Part shown: positions 1-4,936 of the stretch, piece after piece
Position numbering within the stretch: position 1 is the first letter of the stretch
Layout: each line of letters starts with the position of its first letter
Assembly (NCBI GenBank): GCA_001802655.1
Contig: MGZO01000003.1
Location: 46,106 to 55,227, forward strand
Length of the DNA stretch: 9,122 nt
Reading direction: 5' to 3'
DNA from: Hydrogenophilales bacterium RIFOXYD1_FULL_62_11
GTDB lineage: Bacteria > Pseudomonadota > Gammaproteobacteria > Burkholderiales > Thiobacillaceae
Notes under the pieces: generated by a model
The model's input: only the letters and a program-made list of their open reading frames with translations
Database searches by the model: none
What the model was told of the DNA's origin: nothing
Position numbers and translations under genes: made by a program

Positions 1-519
1 CCCGACGACGCCTTCAGCCTGATTTACGCTACGCTGCTCTCGGCCATCAGCAGTGCGGAGGTCAGCGTGAACATCACCAACGCCTACTTTGCGCCCGACC
101 CGCAACTGCTCGACGCACTCGAAGCCGCTGCCCGGCGTGGCGTCAGCGTCACGCTGATCTTGCCGAGCCAGACCGACTCATGGCTGGTGTTTCACGCCGG
201 GCGCAACTACTACGACCGGCTGCTGCAAGCGGGGGTAAAAATCCATGAGCGGCAGGGTGTGATCTTGCATTCCAAGACGGCGCTGATCGACGGCGTCTGG
301 GCCACGGTTGGCTCGACCAACCTCGACTGGCGGAGTTTCCTGCATAACTACGAGTTGAACGCGGTGGTGCTGGGGCCGGAGTTTGGCCAACAGGTGCAGG
401 CCATGTTCGACAAGGACCTGGCGGCGTCCAAGACCATCACGCTCGAGCAGTGGCAGCGCCGGCCACTTGATTTGCGTCTTAAGGAGTGGTTTGCCCGGGT
501 CTGGGAATACTGGCTGTGA
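1..519 (+). CDS. cls: Cardiolipin synthase / phospholipase D-like protein, C-terminal part (5' truncated by window)
   Basis: The reading frame is open from the first base, so the gene begins upstream; 172 residues are visible. A complete PLD (HKD) catalytic motif is present: H90-x-K92-x4-D97-x6-G104-S105-x-N107, within HSKTALIDGVWATVGSTNLD. By family knowledge this is the second of the two HKD motifs, each supplying half of the active site of a phosphatidyltransferase at the inner membrane that makes cardiolipin from phosphatidylglycerol or related donors. The short C-terminal tail after the motif ends in EWFARVWEYWL, with the aromatic/basic character usual at the end of ClsB-like enzymes. 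The GTG at 67 could be mistaken for a start, but coding continues upstream with typical PLD content (SLIYATLLSAISSAEVSV), so it is internal. The gene converges on the LapA-like gene with 101 nt between them; I see no clear terminator there. A general PLD-family phosphodiesterase is the main alternative. Confidence 0.9.
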   Translation, partial: PDDAFSLIYATLLSAISSAEVSVNITNAYFAPDPQLLDALEAAARRGVSVTLILPSQTDSWLVFHAGRNYYDRLLQAGVKIHERQGVILHSKTALIDGVWATVGSTNLDWRSFLHNYELNAVVLGPEFGQQVQAMFDKDLAASKTITLEQWQRRPLDLRLKEWFARVWEYWL

Positions 520-620
520 ACCTGGGGCTTTGCTGCGGGCATATCGTTGGCAACCGTTCGCTCCGGCTGGTCTGGCCAAACAGCACGGCAGCAAGACCGC
601 CGACCTGATCCCGGGTGGCT

Positions 621-1055
621 TTAGTTGCCATCTCGCGCAAGCGCGCGGTCGATCTTGTCTTCCATCTCGCCGACCAGCGCGGCCAGGCTGTTGCTGGCTT
701 CATCGATAGCAAGCTTCATCGACTGTTCCGCGCTGTCCATGCGCGCGTCGATCTGCGTGTGCAGTTCATTGAAGCGCGAGGTTTCGGCACTTTCCGCAAG
801 TTTCCGCTGCGCCTGCAGTTCCTGATTAAGGCGGTGCGATTCCATCAACATGTTCGTGCGCAGCGTCAGGGCATAGAGGACGAACAGCACCACCAGCACC
901 AGCGTGACGCCAAGCAGGATTACGCCAAGCGGCCCTTCGATATTGAATGCCACGAATGACAGCGTGGTGGGCGCGGTCAGCACCGCCCAGTTAGCCAGCG
1001 TGAAAACCGCGAGCAGCAGCAGTGCCACCAGGATGATTGCGCCAAGAAAATTCAT
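621..1055 (-). CDS. LapA-like (DUF1049) inner-membrane protein with coiled-coil tail
   Basis: The protein has 144 residues. Two hydrophobic segments, about 5-27 and 42-65, are joined by a short loop (NWAVLTAPTTLSFVAFNIEGP), the arrangement of LapA/DUF1049 proteins, where the loop is short and the second helix begins with a PLGV-type motif. After the second helix, residues about 67-140 are charged and rich in E, Q, R and A with heptad-like spacing (ELQAQRKLAESAETSRFNEL and on), a probable cytoplasmic coiled coil. LapA of E. coli works with LapB in controlling LPS synthesis, but DUF1049 proteins are broad and that role cannot be assigned here. The start ATG has an AAAGG Shine-Dalgarno 7 nt upstream. 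The gene lies 101 nt downstream of the START-like gene on the same strand, so co-transcription is possible but not shown. Confidence 0.75.
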   Translation of the reverse strand: MNFLGAIILVALLLLAVFTLANWAVLTAPTTLSFVAFNIEGPLGVILLGVTLVLVVLFVLYALTLRTNMLMESHRLNQELQAQRKLAESAETSRFNELHTQIDARMDSAEQSMKLAIDEASNSLAALVGEMEDKIDRALARDGN

Positions 1056-1156
1056 CGTATTACCTTTCTATTGATTGAAGACTGCAAGCGTGAATGTCTG
1101 GATAGGGCTTCGCCATCCGGCCCGATCCACGTAGGGAGCGTGCGTGATGCATGCCC

Positions 1157-2044
1157 TTACCGGGTTGTCTGCTGACGCAGATATTCGTCCCGTTTCATTT
1201 CAAGATAGGCGGTTCGGGTAACTTCGCGCAACTGGCGAGGGTATTGCTCGGTCGAGGCAAACCAGCCTTGCAGGCGTTTCTGGAGTTGCCTGGGCGGCGG
1301 GGTGGCCAATGCACCCAGATAGGCATCGATGGCGAGGTAATAACGCATGGTGTTGCGTTCCACCACGCCCCGCATGCCGCCAATGTGTTCGGGCTGGCCG
1401 TTGGCATGCGTGCCTGTCAGGGTGAATCCCACCTTGCCGCTGCCGATCGTTGCGAGGTAAGTCTTCATGGCCAGTCGCCCAGCCATGCCGTAATCGTACG
1501 AATAGGTGAGGTGCAGGAAGGTGCGGCCGTTTTCAATGGGGACAGCTCGCAGCTGGATGCGATAGTTGCGGGTGCTCAGCGGTCCCTCCTGCGCATTGAG
1601 CTGAATCTCCAGGTAATTTGCCGTCGCCGTCTTGACCCGATAGGCGAAATCGATGGGGTAAGCGTCTTCGATCGACTGCGGGGTTTTCTTGCCGATGTTG
1701 ACGGACAGCACGGTTTGCGCCGCCTCAGTGGTGGCGCGGCAGAATTTGGTGTTGATATGCAGGATCATCACGTCACACCAGTGCGCCGGGTCATTGAGGG
1801 CCTTGCTGACCGTGGCAAACGGATAATCAACTCGTGCGTAGATGTCTCCCTTCAATTCGCCCGATGATTCCGACGAGTCGAGGGATAGCGCACGCTGGAA
1901 CGGGTTGTGCTGGAGTCGGTCGCCCAGTGACGCGTATTTGGCCTGGAGAGAGGCGGCGGTATGCGTGTCCGGCACGGAGGCAAACGCCGCTCCCGCGCTG
2001 GAAAACGCTATCCAGACGAGCCAAAGCCGCGTGAGGCGGGTCAA
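1157..2044 (-). CDS. Exported START/SRPBCC-like protein of unknown function
   Basis: The protein has 295 residues. The N-terminus (MTRLTRLWLVWIAFSSAGAA...) is a Sec signal peptide, with basic residues, a hydrophobic core and a likely cut after A22 (A-F-A). The mature part has features of a START/SRPBCC lipid-binding fold: a region around 66-120 resembling the first strands and helix (GDIYARVDYPFATVSKALNDPAHWCDV in style), then alternating beta-like stretches (about 145-185) and a long C-terminal helix (about 250-292). C90 and C102 could form a periplasmic disulfide. The start codon is TTG (2044-2042). It is preferred because AGGAAG lies about 7 nt upstream and no ATG or GTG occurs in frame before the upstream stop. 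Members of such families are usually described only as conserved hypothetical; lipid or hydrophobic-ligand binding is inference. The next genes (CsbD, HiPIP) have their own promoters, so it is probably a separate unit. Confidence 0.7.
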   Translation of the reverse strand: MTRLTRLWLVWIAFSSAGAAFASVPDTHTAASLQAKYASLGDRLQHNPFQRALSLDSSESSGELKGDIYARVDYPFATVSKALNDPAHWCDVMILHINTKFCRATTEAAQTVLSVNIGKKTPQSIEDAYPIDFAYRVKTATANYLEIQLNAQEGPLSTRNYRIQLRAVPIENGRTFLHLTYSYDYGMAGRLAMKTYLATIGSGKVGFTLTGTHANGQPEHIGGMRGVVERNTMRYYLAIDAYLGALATPPPRQLQKRLQGWFASTEQYPRQLREVTRTAYLEMKRDEYLRQQTTR

Positions 2045-2086
2045 CGGATTCTTCCTGCATGCGGGTTCATAGATAGGAGCCTCTGT

Positions 2087-2128
2087 CCGCTTGGGCGATT
2101 ACGGTCATGATCGCAATCGCCCAAGCGG
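2087..2128. repeat. Perfect 14-bp inverted repeat (14-nt loop)
   Basis: CCGCTTGGGCGATT (2087-2100) is followed after 14 nt by its exact reverse complement AATCGCCCAAGCGG (2115-2128). It lies about 43 bp upstream of the TTG start of the START-like gene and surrounds the ATG of the possible small + strand ORF. GCGAT (2095-2099) can also pair with ATCGC at 2110-2114, giving an alternative smaller hairpin. It has no U-tract on the minus strand and only a short TTTT on the plus strand, so it is not a classic terminator. A protein-binding operator or an RNA leader structure is possible. Confidence 0.85.
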
Positions 2129-2238
2129 TGGTTTTGATTGCCGCGATGATGGGTGGGGCGGTCATCCTGGCGAATGGGGTATTACTGAACGGACTCGTTG
2201 CAGTTCCATCTTCATTTTTCAAGCTGCCACTTTCTTGA
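2107..2238 (+). CDS. Possible small hydrophobic membrane protein (43 aa)
   Basis: An ATG at 2107 opens 43 codons ending in TGA at 2236-2238. The translation is strikingly hydrophobic: it begins MIAIAQAVVLIAAMMGGAVI, continues with LANGVLLNGLVAVP and ends SSFFKLPLS, which reads as one transmembrane segment with a short tail. I do not recognise a family. Against it: no good Shine-Dalgarno precedes the ATG, the ATG sits in the loop of the 14-bp inverted repeat, and the codon choice becomes less GC-biased toward the end. It is the only gene-like content in the 269-nt gap between the START-like gene and csbD. Confidence 0.3.
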   Translation: MIAIAQAVVLIAAMMGGAVILANGVLLNGLVAVPSSFFKLPLS

Positions 2239-2277
2239 ACGCAAGGGGACGCTCAAGCAAGCGCTTGCCCCTGCAGC

Positions 2278-2306
2278 CCTGACGCTGCGGCATGCACAGC
2301 GTCAGG
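2278..2306 (-). terminator. 3' hairpin of csbD
   Basis: CCTGACGCTG (2278-2287) and CAGCGTCAGG (2297-2306) form a perfect 10-bp stem with a 9-nt loop, starting 7 nt past the csbD stop codon in the direction of transcription. There is no U-run after it, so it may act as a 3' stabilising or Rho-blocking hairpin rather than a canonical intrinsic terminator. Confidence 0.55.
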
Positions 2307-2313
2307 CGGATTA

Positions 2314-2526
2314 TTAAGAGAGGTCGCCCTTGTTACGCTCTTCAAAGTCCTTGATCTGCTTTTCGGCTTCATCCTTCGTGATGCCGTAGGACTCCTGGAT
2401 CTTGCCCACCAGTTGATCGCGCTTGCCGGCAATCACGTCGAGGTGATCGTCGGTAAGCTTGCCCCACTGTGTTTTTACCTTGCCTTTGAACTGCTTCCAG
2501 TTGCCTTCTACGATATTCCAGTCCAT
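2314..2526 (-). CDS. csbD: CsbD family stress protein
   Basis: This is a small, hydrophilic, highly charged protein of 70 residues from the chosen start. It matches the CsbD family along its whole length: MDWNIVEGNWKQFKGKVK, then QWGKLTDDHLDVIAGKRDQL, then VGKIQESYGITKDEAEKQIKDFEE. CsbD proteins are induced by general stress or stationary phase in many bacteria; their biochemical role is unknown. An ATG six bases earlier (2532) would add two residues but touches the SD directly. The ATG at 2526 has AAGGAG (2533-2538) at an ideal 6-nt spacing and gives the family's usual MxW start, so it is chosen. The gene has its own promoter and a long leader, both duplicated in front of the HiPIP gene. It ends in TAATAA followed by a 3' hairpin. 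Confidence 0.93.
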   Translation of the reverse strand: MDWNIVEGNWKQFKGKVKTQWGKLTDDHLDVIAGKRDQLVGKIQESYGITKDEAEKQIKDFEERNKGDLS

Positions 2527-2552
2527 ATCCATCTCCTTGGGTTCGGGCCGCC

Positions 2553-2572
2553 GACTGGCGGAATTGCCAATC
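2553..2572 (-). promoter_or_regulatory. Leader hairpin upstream of the csbD SD
   Basis: In the mRNA sense the sequence is GATTGGC, loop AATTCC, GCCAGTC: seven pairs including one U-G, ending about 14 nt before the AAGGAG SD. The same structure occurs in the HiPIP leader with two changed pairs that still pair. The loop contains UUCC, which could weakly pair with GGAG of the SD; that is speculation. Confidence 0.6.
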
Positions 2573-2666
2573 GAGCATCCTATGTCGCAGTCGGCCTTTC
2601 TCCATATGGTTCCCTCGCGCAGCCGTAGGCAGCAGAGGAGAAAAGTTGGAGGCCGTCTGGACAGCT

Positions 2667-2694
2667 TTTATAGAATCTCCCGATCAAAGTGCAA
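2667..2694 (-). promoter_or_regulatory. csbD promoter
   Basis: On the minus strand TTGCAC (2694-2689) and TATAAA (2672-2667) are separated by 16 nt. The -10 sits in ATTCTATAAAAGCTGTCC, conserved in the HiPIP promoter. The CTATAAA form resembles RpoS-type -10 elements, which would suit a stress gene, but a sigma-70 promoter is equally consistent. The predicted leader is about 130 nt long. Confidence 0.65.
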
Positions 2695-2818
2695 GGCTAG
2701 TCGCAGTCTCAGGCGCAGTCTGTACGGTGGCGTACGTAGGGCAACGTTCGATGGCGGCCTTGGCGTGGTGTCAGGAAACGCGCACTGCCCGGTGGCACGA
2801 GTGTGATGTAGGACCCAC

Positions 2819-3247
2819 TCATGCCTTCTGGGCCCATAGGGTGCACCAGCCTTCGGGGCTGATCTGGCCATCAACCACCTTGCAGGTATTAGACTCGGCG
2901 ATGAAATTCACGCAGTTGCCGCACTTCTGCTCTCCCTTCGGCTGAATCTGGTACTGCACACTTGCCTGTGACACTTTCGCGGGCGCCGCCGGGGCTGCAG
3001 ATTCCGCGCTGGGGGCGGGAGAACTGTCCTGGACGGCCGAGTCTGTGCTGGGGGGCGGAGTGCTGTCCAGAGCGTCACCGGTTGAGTTTTCGCCTTTCTT
3101 CGAATCACACCCAAAAATTGCGGCCGGCAGCAACAGGCCACAACCTGCTGCCAGTACGCCGCGCAATACCACTCTACGCGGCGGGATCTCTTTTCTTACC
3201 GCATCCTCTAGCTGATTCCTGTTGGCTTCAACGATATCCGTTTTCAT
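2819..3247 (-). CDS. hip: High-potential iron-sulfur protein (HiPIP), Tat-exported, with csbD-like N-terminus
   Basis: The protein has 142 residues. The C-terminal HiPIP domain (about 91-142) has the four cluster cysteines C109, C112, C122 and C135 (C-x2-C-x9-C-x12-C), the conserved tyrosine in SVQYQ (Y99) and the GWC motif near the end. HiPIPs hold a [4Fe-4S]3+/2+ cluster and carry single electrons in the periplasm, for example to terminal oxidases or photosynthetic reaction centres. The export signal is twin-arginine, RRVVLRG at 24-30 with a hydrophobic core to about 45. It ends in IFGC (C47), an approximate lipobox, so a lipid anchor is possible. Residues 50-90 form a Ser/Pro/Ala-rich linker. 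The start at 3247 is chosen for AAGGAG six bases upstream; an ATG 51 nt earlier lies in the leader and is unlikely. Unusually, about 22 residues precede the Tat motif, and the first 18 align with CsbD. Confidence 0.93.
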   Translation of the reverse strand: MKTDIVEANRNQLEDAVRKEIPPRRVVLRGVLAAGCGLLLPAAIFGCDSKKGENSTGDALDSTPPPSTDSAVQDSSPAPSAESAAPAAPAKVSQASVQYQIQPKGEQKCGNCVNFIAESNTCKVVDGQISPEGWCTLWAQKA

Positions 3248-3272
3248 ATCAAGCTCCTTAGGGTCTGGACCT

Positions 3273-3292
3273 GACTGGCGGAGTTGCCAGCC
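3273..3292 (-). promoter_or_regulatory. Leader hairpin upstream of the HiPIP SD
   Basis: In the mRNA sense the sequence is GGCTGGC, loop AACTCC, GCCAGTC: seven pairs including one G-U. Compared with the csbD copy, pair 2 is G-U instead of A-U and pair 3 is C-G instead of U-G, so pairing survives the changes. The loop CUCC is complementary to GGAG of the downstream SD (3254-3259). Confidence 0.6.
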
Positions 3293-3383
3293 GAGCATCC
3301 TTTGTCGCAGCCGGCCTCACGCCACAGCGCACCATGCACAGCATCAGGCTGCAGAGAGGCGCGTGGTAGCAGCCCGGACAGTT

Positions 3384-3411
3384 TTTATAGAATTCCCCGA
3401 TGAATGTTCAA
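3384..3411 (-). promoter_or_regulatory. HiPIP gene promoter
   Basis: On the minus strand TTGAAC (3411-3406) and TATAAA (3389-3384) are separated by 16 nt, the same layout as the csbD promoter, with ATTCTATAAAAACTGTCC around the -10. The conserved spacing in an otherwise diverged region supports a functional promoter and shared regulation. Confidence 0.65.
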
Positions 3412-3583
3412 GCCTGGTCGCCTACACAGGCGCATTTGTGCAGTGGCATCGTTCGGTGAGGCTTTGGTACGGGTGTATCGGGTAGGTCGCACCGCTATTC
3501 GTAGACGGCAGGCTGGCGGGACAAAGCCGGATAATTAAGGCGTAGCCGGGCCCTTGCCGGGACGCAGCAGTCAACCAGTTCAG

Positions 3584-3608
3584 ACGGGGTTCGTCCAGAC
3601 GACCCCGT
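3584..3608 (-). terminator. Putative 3' hairpin of the FMN reductase gene
   Basis: ACGGGGT (3584-3590) pairs with ACCCCGT (3602-3608), and inside it CGT pairs with ACG beyond a one-base bulge. It starts 12 nt after the stop codon of the FMN reductase. No U-tract follows, so efficiency as an intrinsic terminator is doubtful. Confidence 0.45.
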
Positions 3609-3620
3609 GCGCTGCAGACC

Positions 3621-4190
3621 TCAGCCGGTCTTGCTCTTCGCCGGGCTGCTTTCTGCAAGCTGCACCAGGGTCTCCAGGAGCGTCTGAATGGACTGCCGGG
3701 TCGGCTCATCGGTCAGCCGCCCGCCCGGGCCAAAGCACTGGGCGGCATTGCCGATCATCACTTCCGGTTGGTTGAGCGTGGGCATATCCAGCGTGACTAG
3801 GATTTGCCGCAGGTGGCATTGCGCGCGGGCTGTTCCGAAGCTGCCGGTAGAAGCCCCCATCACCGCCGCCGGCTTGCCTGTCCAGGCGCTTTCGCCATAG
3901 GGCCTCGACGCCCAGTCGATGGCGTTCTTGAGTACACCGGAAACCGAATAGTTGTATTCCGGCGTGGCGAACAGGATGGCATCGGCGGCCAGAATCTGTC
4001 GCTTGAATTCCAGCACGGCAGCAGGCATTGTCATTTCATCATCCTGCTTGAAGACGGGAATGCCATGCAGTTCGATCAGGTTCAGCACCGCGCCGTCTGG
4101 CAGCAGTTCCTGCGCCGCCTTGAGGGCGAAATGGTTGTACGAGTCTTTGCGCAGGCTGCCGACGATGCCTAGAATTTTGATCTTGTTCAT
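3621..4190 (-). CDS. NADPH-dependent FMN / quinone reductase (ChrR/YieF-like)
   Basis: This flavodoxin-fold reductase has 189 residues, the usual length for the NADPH-dependent FMN reductase family (chromate/quinone reductase ChrR, azoreductase-like). Diagnostic motifs are the phosphate-binding loop GSLRKDSYN (11-19) after the first beta strand and PEYNYSVSGVLKNAIDWASR (77-96), which contacts the flavin and the dimer partner. Such enzymes reduce quinones, chromate or other acceptors with NAD(P)H in the cytosol and protect against redox cycling; the physiological substrate here is not determinable. The start at 4190 is chosen because AAGGAG lies 8 nt upstream, whereas the in-frame ATG at 4196 is only 2 nt from it. 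The gene is divergent from the CHRD gene across 254 nt that hold an ACACAT/ATGTGT inverted repeat. Confidence 0.88.
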   Translation of the reverse strand: MNKIKILGIVGSLRKDSYNHFALKAAQELLPDGAVLNLIELHGIPVFKQDDEMTMPAAVLEFKRQILAADAILFATPEYNYSVSGVLKNAIDWASRPYGESAWTGKPAAVMGASTGSFGTARAQCHLRQILVTLDMPTLNQPEVMIGNAAQCFGPGGRLTDEPTRQSIQTLLETLVQLAESSPAKSKTG

Positions 4191-4260
4191 ATTCATGACT
4201 CCTTGTTGTATGGGCTGTTTACAGGATGCCCGTGCCCGATGGCCACCGCTGTGCGACAGC

Positions 4261-4277
4261 ACACATAGGTAATGTGT
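4261..4277. promoter_or_regulatory. Possible operator, ACACAT-N5-ATGTGT
   Basis: A perfect 6-bp inverted repeat with a 5-nt spacer lies about 70 bp upstream of the FMN reductase start, in the divergent intergenic region. It is flanked by CAGC on the left and GCTG, shifted by two bases, on the right, so imperfect symmetry extends further. The size fits a dimeric repressor or activator site. No regulator gene is in the window. Confidence 0.35.
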
Positions 4278-4372
4278 CTGCTGGTCTATAGTGTTTTAGC
4301 ACTTGGCTTGTTATGACCGCTCAGATATCGGTTGAACGGACCTGACTTGTCGATGTAGTTGGGCGTGCCTCA

Positions 4373-4404
4373 GGCCGCTTGAAAAAATGCCTTTTCAAGC
4401 GGCC
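4373..4404 (+). promoter_or_regulatory. Strong 13-bp leader hairpin upstream of the CHRD gene
   Basis: GGCCGCTTGAAAA (4373-4385) and TTTTCAAGCGGCC (4392-4404) are perfect reverse complements around a 6-nt loop (AATGCC). A second, 5-bp hairpin follows at once: CGTCA (4404-4408), loop TCGG, TGACG (4413-4417). The pair ends about 16 nt before the GAGGAG SD. The A/T pairs are on the loop side and no U-tract follows the stem, so it is not a typical terminator. An attenuator, mRNA-stabilising element or DNA binding site is possible. Confidence 0.7.
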
Positions 4405-4444
4405 GTCATCGGTGACGCCTTCCCTGTGATTTCGAGGAGCCAAC

Positions 4445-4936
4445 ATGAAGATTCCATCCAAACCCACCACGATCACGCTGAGTCGGGCGGCCCCGTTTGC
4501 CCTGCTGCTCATGGCCTCTGCGAACCTGTATGCGCAGCAACCCATGTTGATTTCCCTGAATGGCGAAGCCGAGGTGCCACCGGTAACCACTTCAGCAAAG
4601 GGCACCGGGAACATTACGGTGATGCCTGACCGCACGGTGAGCGGCAGCATCAAGGTTTCCGGCCTTGTCCCGACAGTGGCGCATATTCATGAGGGCGCCG
4701 TCGGAAAAAATGGCCCGCCCATCATCACGCTGACTCAAACCGCCGGTGACAGTTTTGTCGTCCCCGCCGGAGCCAGGTTGACCGATGCGCAGTACACCGG
4801 CTTCACGCAGGGCAATCTGTACGTCAATGTGCACAGCGCCGAGTATCCGAATGGTGAAATCCGGGCGCAGTTGCTGCGCACGGAACCCGGCGCGACACCG
4901 ATGCGTGCGGCTGTTGACCCCGATTCGAGGGAATGA
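4445..4936 (+). CDS. Exported CHRD-domain protein
   Basis: The protein has 163 residues. A Sec signal peptide runs to about residue 30 (hydrophobic core AAPFALLLMASA, cut after L-Y-A). A single CHRD domain follows (about 34-145): LNGEAEVPPV at the start, VSGLVPTVAHIHEGAVGKNG in the middle with the conserved histidines H80 and H82, and GNLYVNVHSAEYPNGEIRAQ at the end. CHRD was named from chordin; the bacterial domain is common in exported proteins and has no established biochemical role. GAGGAG (4434-4439) lies 5 nt before the ATG. The stop overlaps the start of the sorbosone dehydrogenase frame as ATGA, so the two are almost certainly one transcript and probably translationally coupled. The short tail after the domain (residues 146-163) is not recognised. 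Confidence 0.9.
   Translation: MKIPSKPTTITLSRAAPFALLLMASANLYAQQPMLISLNGEAEVPPVTTSAKGTGNITVMPDRTVSGSIKVSGLVPTVAHIHEGAVGKNGPPIITLTQTAGDSFVVPAGARLTDAQYTGFTQGNLYVNVHSAEYPNGEIRAQLLRTEPGATPMRAAVDPDSRE

Larger units (their letters stand above)
2473..2753 (-). repeat. Diverged duplication, copy A: promoter, leader and first ~18 codons (csbD)
   Basis: This segment is homologous to 3194-3458. It covers a far-upstream block (CATCGAACGTTGCC on the minus strand, versus CACCGAACGATGCC), the promoter, the whole leader, the SD and the first 18 codons of csbD. The best block, 2553-2597, matches 3273-3317 at 40 of 45 positions by hand count without gaps. The central leader (about 2600-2655) is the most diverged part. 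Confidence 0.85.
3194..3458 (-). repeat. Diverged duplication, copy B: promoter, leader and first ~18 codons (HiPIP gene)
   Basis: This is homologous to 2473-2753 in the same orientation. In the coding part, 36 of 54 bases and 7 of 18 residues (M, I, V, E, N, Q, V) agree with csbD without gaps. The SD, its 6-nt spacing, the leader hairpin and both promoter boxes coincide. Together with the terminator at 3584-3608 it accounts for most of the gene-free stretch 3248-3620; I see nothing identifiable in 3459-3583. Confidence 0.85.

Noticed and set aside
67..69. GTG at 67 as the start of the PLD gene
   Set aside because: The frame stays open to base 1 with typical PLD sequence, and an HKD protein of about 150 residues would lack its first catalytic half.
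1151..1867. 238-codon open frame on the + strand opposite the START-like gene
   Set aside because: The minus-strand frame has a signal peptide, protein-like composition and an SD; the plus-strand frame shows none of these and reads as a shadow.
2257..2268. 12-bp palindrome GCAAGCGCTTGC downstream of csbD
   Set aside because: It is self-complementary without a loop, near the 10-bp csbD 3' hairpin but not combining with it, and of a length that can occur by chance in this composition.
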